From: Clostridiales bacterium | GTDB taxonomy: Bacteria; Bacillota; Clostridia; Christensenellales; Aristaeellaceae | Reading direction: 5' to 3' | Length of the DNA: 28,130 bases | Assembly: GCA_004555535.1 (NCBI GenBank) | Contig: SFHU01000027.1 | Location: forward strand, 1 to 28,130 | In this document: in pieces, positions 1 through 6,006 of the stretch | Layout: the number at the start of each line of letters is the position of its first letter | Position numbering within the stretch: the stretch's first letter is position 1 | Made by a program: the position numbers and the translations under genes | Notes under the pieces: model-generated | Told to the model about the DNA's origin: nothing | The model's input: only the letters and a program-made list of their open reading frames with translations | Database searches by the model: none

Positions 1-110
1 TTTCGGCATTTGACCCGGCTGTCCGTTCGGCCTTACATCCCCGAGGGGATGGGTCATGTCTCTACCCGGAATGACTCCTTCTCATTCCTTATCTGCGACG
101 GGAGACAGTA
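1..110 (+). other. Unassigned structured leader-like segment
   Basis: No convincing gene lies here. The stretch is rich in short complementary arms: GACCC (12-16) can pair with GGGTC (about 50-54), enclosing the hairpin CATCCCC-GA-GGGGATG at about 37-52, and GGAATGA pairs with TCATTCC further on (about 69-89). This resembles a folded RNA or the tail of an upstream transcript. I could not match it to a known riboswitch or ribozyme. The upstream gene is outside the window. Confidence 0.25.
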
Positions 111-188
111 TACAGGAAAATGGACAGAATGTCAAAATATGCCGGGTGTTTTCCGGAGTGCAGGCGATGCGATCCCGATTTGCGGCGC

Positions 189-217
189 TTGCGCTGAAGG
201 CGGAAATGCGGTATAAT
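189..217 (+). promoter_or_regulatory. Probable sigma-A promoter of luxS-mtnN
   Basis: A TTGCGC -35 box (189-194) and a perfect TATAAT -10 box (212-217) are separated by 17 bp. Transcription would start near 224, giving a leader of about 40 nt that ends in the strong AGGAGG ribosome binding site of luxS. Confidence 0.7.
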
Positions 218-262
218 AAATCCGTTTTCGTCCCATTCGCATTTGCGCTCAGGAGGTTTTTT

Positions 263-727
263 ATGGAACCCATTCAGCGAATCACCAGCTTTTCCATCAA
301 CCATGACAAGCTGCTGCCCGGCCTGTACGTCAGCCGCGTCGACGGCGACGTCACCACCTATGACATGCGCACGCGCCGGCCCAACACCGGCGACCTGATG
401 GACAACTCCACCATGCATTCCCTCGAGCACCTGTTCGCGACCTATATCCGCAACGGCGCGCTCGCCAGCCGGATCGTCTACTTCGGGCCGATGGGCTGCC
501 AGACGGGCTTCTATCTGCTCGTGCGCGACGCGGAGAACGAGACCGTGCTGCGGGAGGTCCGCCTGACGCTCAAGCGCATCCTGGAGCACGAGGGGCCGGT
601 GTTCGGCGCCTCCAGCCGCGAGTGCGGCAACTACCGCAATCTGAGCACGGAGGCTGCGAAGGTGGAAGCCAGGCGCTACCTCACCGAGCTCGACGCCCGT
701 CCCGTGACCTTTGAATATGAGGAGTAA
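263..727 (+). CDS. luxS: S-ribosylhomocysteine lyase LuxS
   Basis: LuxS splits S-ribosylhomocysteine into homocysteine and 4,5-dihydroxy-2,3-pentanedione, the precursor of the AI-2 signal; it is a cytosolic metal-dependent homodimer. The 154-residue product has the family's normal length. It carries the metal-binding HSLEH motif (His52, His56) and the downstream ECGNY motif, whose Cys121 supplies the third metal ligand position. The ATG at 263 is preceded by AGGAGG (251-256) at good spacing, so the longer open frame upstream is not used. The next gene, the nucleosidase that makes the LuxS substrate, begins 5 nt after the stop, so the two are almost certainly one operon. Whether AI-2 serves as a signal here or only as a by-product of methyl-cycle recycling cannot be told from sequence. 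Confidence 0.97.
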   Translation: MEPIQRITSFSINHDKLLPGLYVSRVDGDVTTYDMRTRRPNTGDLMDNSTMHSLEHLFATYIRNGALASRIVYFGPMGCQTGFYLLVRDAENETVLREVRLTLKRILEHEGPVFGASSRECGNYRNLSTEAAKVEARRYLTELDARPVTFEYEE

Positions 728-731
728 GAAT

Positions 732-1415
732 ATGATTGGAATCATTGCAGCGATGAACGTAGAGATGGAGAGCCTGCGTTCGCACATCGAAAACCCCGTC
801 TCTAAGAACATCAGCGGCATCAACTTTGTCAGCGGCACGCTCGAGGGCCATGAGGTCGTCACCGCGGTCTGCGGCATCGGCAAGGTCTTCGCCGCCCTCT
901 GCGCGCAGACGATGATCCTGCGCTATCAGCCCGAGTGCATCATCAACACCGGCGTCGCGGGCACGCTGACCGACGCGCTGGGCATCGGCTCCGTCGCCGT
1001 GTCCTCCGGCGTCGTGCAGCACGACATGGATACGAGCGCCCTTGGCGACCCGCTGGGCCTTATCTCCGGCGTCAACAAGGTCGTCATCCCGGCGGACAAG
1101 CTGCTGGAAAACCACATCTCCGCCTGCGCCAAGGTGCTGGGTATCCCGACCGCGACCGGCATCATCGCCTCCGGCGACCAGTTTGTCGCGGACGGTGAGC
1201 GCAAGGCCTTCATCGCCAAACAGTTCGGCGCGATCGCCTGCGAGATGGAGGGTGCTGCCATCGGACAGGTCTGCCACGTCAACCACGTGCCCTTCTGCGT
1301 CCTGCGCGCGATTTCTGACAGCGCGGACGGCTCCTCCCACATGGATTATCCGTCCTTCGTCAAGATGGCGGCGGAGCAGTCCGTCCGCCTGATGCGCAAT
1401 TTCCTGCTGAACTGA
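732..1415 (+). CDS. mtnN: 5'-methylthioadenosine/S-adenosylhomocysteine nucleosidase
   Basis: This enzyme (Pfs/MTAN) hydrolyses the N-glycosidic bond of S-adenosylhomocysteine, methylthioadenosine and 5'-deoxyadenosine, releasing adenine. The 227-residue protein starts with the typical GIIAAMNVEME segment, where Glu11 aligns with the catalytic glutamate of the E. coli enzyme. It ends with RAISDSADG, where Asp196 corresponds to the catalytic aspartate. The ATG at 732 is served by GAGGAG overlapping the luxS stop codon. A TTG further upstream in frame lies inside luxS and is an unlikely start. Acting just before LuxS, it removes SAH, an inhibitor of methyltransferases. mtnN and luxS are often neighbours in Bacillota. 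Confidence 0.96.
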   Translation: MIGIIAAMNVEMESLRSHIENPVSKNISGINFVSGTLEGHEVVTAVCGIGKVFAALCAQTMILRYQPECIINTGVAGTLTDALGIGSVAVSSGVVQHDMDTSALGDPLGLISGVNKVVIPADKLLENHISACAKVLGIPTATGIIASGDQFVADGERKAFIAKQFGAIACEMEGAAIGQVCHVNHVPFCVLRAISDSADGSSHMDYPSFVKMAAEQSVRLMRNFLLN

Positions 1416-1485
1416 CGGCCTTCCCCGCGTATGAAGCAGCCGGGAATCATCGCTTTACGGAAGAAATGGACAGGCTGCTTTTCCT

Positions 1486-1521
1486 GCAGGTCCGGTGCTC
1501 GCCGGGCCTGCTTGCCTTTTT
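1486..1521 (+). terminator. Possible terminator after mtnN
   Basis: GCAGGTCCGG (1486-1495) pairs with CCGGGCCTGC (1502-1511), including one G-U pair. It is followed by TTGCC and five T residues. The T-run starts several bases after the stem, so this is a weaker intrinsic terminator than others in the window. Confidence 0.45.
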
Positions 1522-1541
1522 GGCAAAAAACGTCAAAATGC

Positions 1542-1570
1542 TGGACAGATTCGGTCGTTTTCGCTATAAT
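1542..1570 (+). promoter_or_regulatory. Sigma-A promoter of the yitT-type gene
   Basis: TGGACA (1542-1547) and TATAAT (1565-1570) are separated by exactly 17 bp, about 45 nt upstream of the start codon. This is a near-consensus housekeeping promoter in an AT-richer patch. Confidence 0.8.
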
Positions 1571-1619
1571 ATTGCTGCAGTTCATTTCACCAAATGACGG
1601 GCAGAGAGGATCATTTGCC

Positions 1620-2492
1620 ATGAAAACCACACAGGCAAGGCAGCTTTCGGGCGTAGAGCGGTACCTCCTTTTGACGGTCGGTATCCTCATTACGGCGGTT
1701 GGCGTCTATTTTTTTAAGTTTCCCAACAACTTCTCCACCGGCGGTGTCACCGGCCTTTCGCTGATCCTGGGCCGCATCTTCCCCTCGCCGGTGCTGACGC
1801 CCAGCGTCTTCATGCTCATCATCAACGTTGCGCTGCTGGTCGTGGGCTTTCTCGTGCTCGGGCGCAGCTTCGCCTTCAGCACGGTCTATTGCTCGCTTCT
1901 GCTCTCGCTGAGCATGAACGTCATGGAGCGGCTCTGGCCGCTCTCCGCACCGCTGACCGATCAGCCCTTCCTGGAGCTGTGCTTTGCCGTGCTGCTGCCG
2001 GCCTTCGGCTCGGCCATTCTCTTCCATCTGGATGCCTCCAGCGGCGGCACGGACATCATCGCGATGATCGTGCGCAAATACACCAGCCTCAACATCGGCT
2101 CGGCGTTGATCGTCGCCGACGCGCTGATCACGGTTTCGGCGCTGTTCATCTTCGGTATCAAGGCCGGCCTGTACTCCATCCTCGGCCTGCTGATGAAGTC
2201 CATTCTGGTCGACTATGTCTGCGACAGCTTCCGCACGAAGAAGTGCTTCCAGATCATCACGACCAATCCGCAGCCCATCGTCGACTACATCATGGGCACG
2301 CTGCACCGCGGCGCGACTCTCGAGGATGTCTACGGCGCGTATCGCCACGAGCGCAAGGCGATGATCATCACCGTGCTCACCCGCTCCCAGGCGCTGGCGC
2401 TGCGCCATTATGTCCACAACTGCGATCCGCATGCGTTCATGGTCATCACGGCCTCCACGGAGATCATTGGCAAGGGCTTCCTGGCCAGCTGA
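1620..2492 (+). CDS. YitT family membrane protein (DUF161 with DUF2179)
   Basis: The 290-residue protein has several hydrophobic membrane segments in its first two thirds, beginning near residue 15 (YLLLTVGILITAVGVYFF), with the conserved NNFSTGGVTGLSLIL and LDASSGGTDIIA loops of the YitT family. A soluble C-terminal DUF2179 domain follows from about residue 204 (FRTKKCFQIITTNP), which in relatives is thought to be regulatory. The biochemical function of the family is not established. The ATG at 1620 is preceded by the weak purine stretch AGAGAGGAT. In-frame codons further upstream lie before the promoter and can be dismissed. The gene stands alone, with its own promoter and a strong terminator. 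Confidence 0.9.
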   Translation: MKTTQARQLSGVERYLLLTVGILITAVGVYFFKFPNNFSTGGVTGLSLILGRIFPSPVLTPSVFMLIINVALLVVGFLVLGRSFAFSTVYCSLLLSLSMNVMERLWPLSAPLTDQPFLELCFAVLLPAFGSAILFHLDASSGGTDIIAMIVRKYTSLNIGSALIVADALITVSALFIFGIKAGLYSILGLLMKSILVDYVCDSFRTKKCFQIITTNPQPIVDYIMGTLHRGATLEDVYGAYRHERKAMIITVLTRSQALALRHYVHNCDPHAFMVITASTEIIGKGFLAS

Positions 2493-2528
2493 CCGCTACG
2501 GCGCGCAGAACCGTTTGCTTGCTTTTTG

Positions 2529-2558
2529 AACCGGCAGAGAGAGGTCTGCCGGTTTTTT
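2529..2558 (+). terminator. Intrinsic terminator of the yitT-type gene
   Basis: AACCGGCAGA (2529-2538) pairs perfectly with TCTGCCGGTT (2545-2554) around a six-base loop, followed by a T-run to 2558. It lies 37 bp after the stop codon. Confidence 0.9.
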
Positions 2559-2562
2559 GCGC

Positions 2563-2592
2563 AAAAAAACCAGGATCCCGGAGGAATCCTGG
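2563..2592 (-). terminator. Intrinsic terminator of murC
   Basis: Read on the minus strand, CCAGGAT and ATCCTGG (2586-2592 with 2570-2576) form a hairpin followed by seven T residues (the A-run at 2563-2569). It sits 23 bp beyond the murC stop, back to back with the yitT terminator, so the convergent genes have separate terminators. Confidence 0.88.
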
Positions 2593-2615
2593 CAGATGAA
2601 TGAAGGAAAGGCAGC

Positions 2616-4013
2616 TCAAGCAAAGGGGTTTTCCTCGCCGTGCTTCTGAATCTGCGCGTTGAGCAGGTGGATGTCGCCGCAGCTCATCGTGATGACGAGG
2701 TCGCCGCTCTGCCAGTGCGCGCGCAGATAGGCCTCCGCGTCGTCGAAGGTCGGCGTGTAATGGACGTTTTGGCCGGTCTTGGCGATGGCGTCGACAAGCA
2801 TCGTCGCGTGGATGTCGCCGGGGTCGCTCTCCCGCGCGGCGAAGATGTCCGTGATCAGAATCTCGTCGGCCAGATCGCAGCAGTGGATGTAGTCCCTGAA
2901 GAGTGTCTTGACGCGCGAATAGGTATGCGGCTGCATGACGGCCCAGAGGGTTTTGTGCGGCTGGCGCGCGGCATTTTGGAGCGCGCTGTGCATCTCGGCG
3001 GGGTTATGGCCGTAGTCCGTGTAGAGCTTCACGCCGCAGACCGTGCCGGTGTATTCAAACCGCCGGTGCGGCGCGGTGAAGCGGGAGAGGGACTCGGCGA
3101 CGACCTGCGCGTTTGCGCCGACCTCGACGCAGGCGGCCATCGTCGCCAGCGCGTGGAGCACGTTGTATTCGCCCGGCACATGCAGCTCGACGTGCGCGGC
3201 GATCTGCCCGTCCTTCGCGGCGTCGAATTGGCCGCAGCCCGTCCCGTCGTAGACGAGGTTCAGCGGCTGCCAGGTGCAGGCTTTGCCGAAGCCGAAGGTC
3301 ATCGTCCGGCAGGGCAGGGCGCACAGCTGTGCGACGACGCGCGGGTCGTCGCCGTTACCGATGCACACGCCCTCCTGCGGCAGAAGCGAGAAGAAGCGGC
3401 CGAAGGCGAGGCAGATGTCCTCCAGATCCTTGTAAAAGTCGAGGTGATCCTCCTCGATGTTGGTGACGACGGCGATGGTGGGGTGGAACTGCAGGAAGCT
3501 GGCGTTGAACTCGCAGGCCTCCACGACAAAAGTGTCGTGCCCGCCCACGCGCGTGCTGCCGCCGATGTAATCCAGCTGACCGCCGATGTGTACGGTCGGG
3601 TCGAGTCCGGCGTCGAGCAGCACCTCGGCGATCATCGAGGTGGTGGTCGTCTTGCCGTGCGTGCCGCAGACGTTGATGGCGTGACGGTAGCCCTCCATCA
3701 GCTGTCCCAGCAGCGTGGCGCGCTCCATCTGAGGAATGCCCAGCTGCGAAGCGCGGGCACGCTCCGGGTTGTCGGGATGGATGGCGGCAGAATAGACGAC
3801 CAGATCGGCGCCGTCGACGTTTTCGGCGCGATGGCCGATGGAGACGGAAATGCCCTGACCGGTCAGGGTGTCGGTCATATAGGATCGGGCGGAATCGGAG
3901 CCTGTCACGCGGATGCCCCGCTGCGCGAGCATGCCGGCCAGGCCGCTCATCGAGCTGCCGCCGATGCCGATCATGTGTACCCGCTTGCCCGTATAATCAT
4001 TGATATGCGGCAT
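2616..4013 (-). CDS. murC: UDP-N-acetylmuramate--L-alanine ligase MurC
   Basis: MurC adds L-alanine to UDP-N-acetylmuramate using ATP, the first step in building the peptidoglycan stem peptide in the cytosol. The 465-residue length is typical. The N-terminal domain has the UDP-binding loop GIGGSSMSG (residues 16-24). The central ATPase domain has the P-loop GTHGKTTTT (Lys121). The C-terminal Mur ligase domain contains DYGHNPAEM. The start at 4013 follows AAGGAGG at good spacing on the minus strand. It is divergent from purR, an arrangement frequently seen in Clostridia, and has its own promoter about 100 nt upstream. Confidence 0.97.
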   Translation of the reverse strand: MPHINDYTGKRVHMIGIGGSSMSGLAGMLAQRGIRVTGSDSARSYMTDTLTGQGISVSIGHRAENVDGADLVVYSAAIHPDNPERARASQLGIPQMERATLLGQLMEGYRHAINVCGTHGKTTTTSMIAEVLLDAGLDPTVHIGGQLDYIGGSTRVGGHDTFVVEACEFNASFLQFHPTIAVVTNIEEDHLDFYKDLEDICLAFGRFFSLLPQEGVCIGNGDDPRVVAQLCALPCRTMTFGFGKACTWQPLNLVYDGTGCGQFDAAKDGQIAAHVELHVPGEYNVLHALATMAACVEVGANAQVVAESLSRFTAPHRRFEYTGTVCGVKLYTDYGHNPAEMHSALQNAARQPHKTLWAVMQPHTYSRVKTLFRDYIHCCDLADEILITDIFAARESDPGDIHATMLVDAIAKTGQNVHYTPTFDDAEAYLRAHWQSGDLVITMSCGDIHLLNAQIQKHGEENPFA

Positions 4014-4118
4014 GATGTGCCTCCTTGATGCGCATTTGTCCGGAAGCGGCGCCCTCTCCGCGGGAAAACGGGGCCTGCAGCGGGGCGTTCCGGCAGGAAT
4101 TCAGCTGTCAGTATGCCT

Positions 4119-4148
4119 ATTATATGTCAAAGAAGAGGGGGCAATCAA
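4119..4148 (-). promoter_or_regulatory. Probable promoter of murC
   Basis: On the minus strand a TTGATT -35 box (4148-4143) and a perfect TATAAT -10 box (4124-4119) are 18 bp apart. The leader to the murC start would be roughly 100 nt. It overlaps no coding sequence. Confidence 0.6.
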
Positions 4149-4218
4149 GCCAAAAGCAAAAAAAGCAGGGCCATTTTGCAAAAACAGCATAAAACGCGGA
4201 AAATTCGTACAAGGGGGC

Positions 4219-4247
4219 TGGACGATTTTGAAATCCTGAATTATAAT
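4219..4247 (+). promoter_or_regulatory. Probable promoter of purR
   Basis: TGGACG (4219-4224) and TATAAT (4242-4247) are 17 bp apart. Transcription would start near 4254, just before the inverted repeat that may be the PurR operator. Confidence 0.65.
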
Positions 4248-4267
4248 AGAGCGTAATTGAGTGAACA

Positions 4268-4284
4268 TTCGTCTTTCTGACGAA
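4268..4284 (+). promoter_or_regulatory. Candidate operator in the purR leader
   Basis: TTCGTC (4268-4273) and GACGAA (4279-4284) form a perfect 6-bp dyad with a 5-bp centre, between the inferred start point and the ribosome binding site. The right arm reads CGAACA, like the core of the PurBox recognised by Gram-positive PurR, which usually binds paired sites near promoters. The spacing differs from the classical B. subtilis pair, so assignment to PurR is inference. Confidence 0.35.
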
Positions 4285-4300
4285 CAGGGGAGGGAATGAC

Positions 4301-5140
4301 ATGGACCGCATCCGCCGGAATGAGCGGCTTGCTGCCATGACGAGGATTCTGGTGGAATCCCCGAATAAAATCTTTACCCTGGGTACATTCTGCGAGATGT
4401 TCGGCGCAGCGAAGTCGACGCTCAGCGAGGATATCGACATCCTGCGCGGCGTCTTTTCGCAGTTCCATCTGGGCCAGCTGGATACCGTGACCGGCGCGGC
4501 GGGCGGCGTACGCTTCCGCCCGATCCCCTCGCCGGAGGACGCCTACCGCGCCGTCAAGGACCTTGCGCAGATGCTCGCGGCCCCGGGGCGCGTGCTGCCG
4601 GGCGGCTTCATCTACATGGCGGACATCCTGGCCATGCCTGAGCTGGTCGAGAAGATGGGCACGATCATCGCTTCGCAGTTCTACCGCGCGGAGCCGGACT
4701 TCGTCCTGACGATGGAGACGAAGGGCATTCCGGTCGCGATGATGACGGCGAAGGCGCTCGGCGTGCCGATGGTCATCGTGCGCAGGGACAGCAAGGTCTA
4801 CGAGGGCCCGGCGGTGAACATCAACTACCTCTCCGGCTCCGGCGGACGCGTGGAGACGATGAGCCTGTCCCGCCGCGCGGTGCGCGAGGGGCAGCGTGCG
4901 CTGATCGTCGACGACTTCATGCGCGCGGGCGGAACGGCGCGCGGCATGGTCGACATGATGCGCGAGTTTGCCGTGACGGTCGTGGGCGTCTGCGTGCTGA
5001 TTTCCACGCAGGAGCCCGCGAAGAAGCGGCTGGAGGGCGTCAAGTCGCTGCTTGTGATCGACAACACGGACGAGAGCAGCGGAACGGCGGCCATCCGCCC
5101 GGCGCCCTGGCTGGCCGCGGCAGCGGACAAGGCCAAATAA
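4301..5140 (+). CDS. purR: Purine operon repressor PurR (Gram-positive type)
   Basis: This is the Bacillus-type PurR, unrelated to the E. coli LacI-family PurR. It is a DNA-binding winged helix joined to a phosphoribosyltransferase-like domain that senses PRPP and, in characterised relatives, (p)ppGpp. The 279-residue length matches the family. Residues 1-75 contain the helix-turn-helix (FCEMFGAAKSTLSEDIDIL). The PRPP-binding loop is seen around residues 199-215 as ALIVDDFMRAGGTARGM. The ATG at 4301 follows GGGGAGGG. In characterised Bacillota it represses purine synthesis and transport genes and often its own gene. No purine genes are present here, so it must act elsewhere in the genome. Downstream, instead of the usual spoVG-glmU-prs, are repeats and pth. 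Confidence 0.95.
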   Translation: MDRIRRNERLAAMTRILVESPNKIFTLGTFCEMFGAAKSTLSEDIDILRGVFSQFHLGQLDTVTGAAGGVRFRPIPSPEDAYRAVKDLAQMLAAPGRVLPGGFIYMADILAMPELVEKMGTIIASQFYRAEPDFVLTMETKGIPVAMMTAKALGVPMVIVRRDSKVYEGPAVNINYLSGSGGRVETMSLSRRAVREGQRALIVDDFMRAGGTARGMVDMMREFAVTVVGVCVLISTQEPAKKRLEGVKSLLVIDNTDESSGTAAIRPAPWLAAAADKAK

Positions 5141-5184
5141 ACCGGCATTTGGCAGAGAGAAAAAACCGAACAATGCATATCTTG

Positions 5185-5217
5185 AAGCGGGGACGCCCCT
5201 TTCCGGCGTTCCCGCTT
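5185..5217 (+). terminator. Strong hairpin after purR, possible terminator
   Basis: AAGCGGGGACGCC (5185-5197) pairs with GGCGTTCCCGCTT (5205-5217) over 13 positions with a single G-U pair and a seven-base loop. No clear T-run follows (AGGCCGTTT), so it may be a poor intrinsic terminator, a Rho-assisted end or an RNA-stabilising hairpin at the end of the purR message. Confidence 0.4.
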
Positions 5218-5225
5218 AGGCCGTT

Positions 5226-5415
5226 TAAACCGGCATGATGCCGGTTGCCTCACTGACCAAGTGACGGTAGTCCCGTTGCTTTGTGGTCGAGTTTGAGGCT
5301 TTGCAGAAGGACGTACAGAGTAAACCGGCATGATGCCGGTTGCCTCACTGACCAAGTGACGGTAGTCCCGTTGCTTTGTGGTCGAGTTTGAGGTTTTGCA
5401 GAAGGACTTACAGCG
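5226..5415. repeat. Two tandem 95-bp structured repeats upstream of pth
   Basis: Copy one spans 5226-5320 and copy two 5321-5415. They differ at only 3 of 95 positions (unit positions 74, 88 and 94). Each unit starts with TAAACCGGCAT and contains the palindrome ACCGGCAT-G-ATGCCGGT (unit positions 4-20), then a second nested dyad (GACCA with TGGTC, enclosing ACGG with CCGT). An isolated copy of the first 11 bases, TAAACCGGCAT, also lies at 5138-5148, across the purR stop codon. The unit has no credible coding frame on either strand. It looks like a small dispersed, foldable element of the REP/miniature type, but its presence elsewhere in the genome cannot be checked here. The second copy ends 8 bp before the pth ribosome binding site, so both copies may be transcribed into the pth leader. 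Confidence 0.9.
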
Positions 5416-5433
5416 TAAAAAACAGGAGGAGCT

Positions 5434-6003
5434 ATGCACATCGTCATTGGCCTGGGCAACCCGGGAAAGGAATACGCGCGCACGCGCCACAACGTCGGCT
5501 TTGATGTCGTCGACGTGCTCAGCGAAAAGCTGCACATCAGCCTGACCAAAAATGCTATGCACGGCCTGATCGGCGAGGGCCTCGCCGGCGGGGAAAAGGT
5601 GCTGCTGGTCAAGCCGCAAACCTTCATGAACCTCTCGGGCCAGTGCGTGACGGAGCTCGTCGCCTTCTACAAGCCGGAGCTGACGGATGTGATGGTCATC
5701 TACGACGACATCGACTTGCCGCTGGGCAAGGTGCGCCTGCGCGCGAGCGGCAGCGCCGGCACGCACAACGGCATGCGCTCGATCATCGGCCTGCTCGGGC
5801 GGCAGGACTTCCCGCGCCTGCGCGTGGGCGTGGGGCAGAAGCCGGAAGGCTGGGAGCTGGCAGACTGGGTGCTCTCCCACTATCAGACGGCGGAGGACAG
5901 GCAGACGCAGTTTGACGCCTTCCTTCGCGCGGCGGACACCGTCGAGGATTGGATCAAAAACGGACTGGACAGCGCGATGCGCACGGCAAACGCGCCGAGG
6001 TGA
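5434..6003 (+). CDS. pth: Peptidyl-tRNA hydrolase Pth
   Basis: Pth releases tRNA from prematurely dropped peptidyl-tRNAs by hydrolysing the ester bond, recycling tRNA for translation. The 189-residue protein has the family landmarks: GLGNPG at residues 6-11, the catalytic His19 in TRHNVGF, KPQTFMNLSG in the substrate cleft, and the YDDIDLPLGKVRLR and GTHNGMRSI motifs that complete the active site. The ATG at 5434 follows AGGAGG (5424-5429). mfd starts 3 nt after the stop codon and its ribosome binding site overlaps the end of pth, so the two are translationally close. The pth-mfd order is classical in Bacillota, although fin often lies between them in Bacillus. Two 95-bp repeats occupy the upstream region where a promoter would be expected. 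Confidence 0.97.
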   Translation: MHIVIGLGNPGKEYARTRHNVGFDVVDVLSEKLHISLTKNAMHGLIGEGLAGGEKVLLVKPQTFMNLSGQCVTELVAFYKPELTDVMVIYDDIDLPLGKVRLRASGSAGTHNGMRSIIGLLGRQDFPRLRVGVGQKPEGWELADWVLSHYQTAEDRQTQFDAFLRAADTVEDWIKNGLDSAMRTANAPR

Positions 6004-6006
6004 AGT

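Noticed and set aside
30..70. SAH riboswitch before luxS
   Set aside because: CCCGAGGGG looks superficially like the SAH riboswitch start and the location is suggestive, but the following conserved core and its pairing partner are missing and the segment lies upstream of the luxS promoter.
5226..5415. CRISPR array
   Set aside because: There are only two directly abutting long units with no spacers, and no cas genes nearby.
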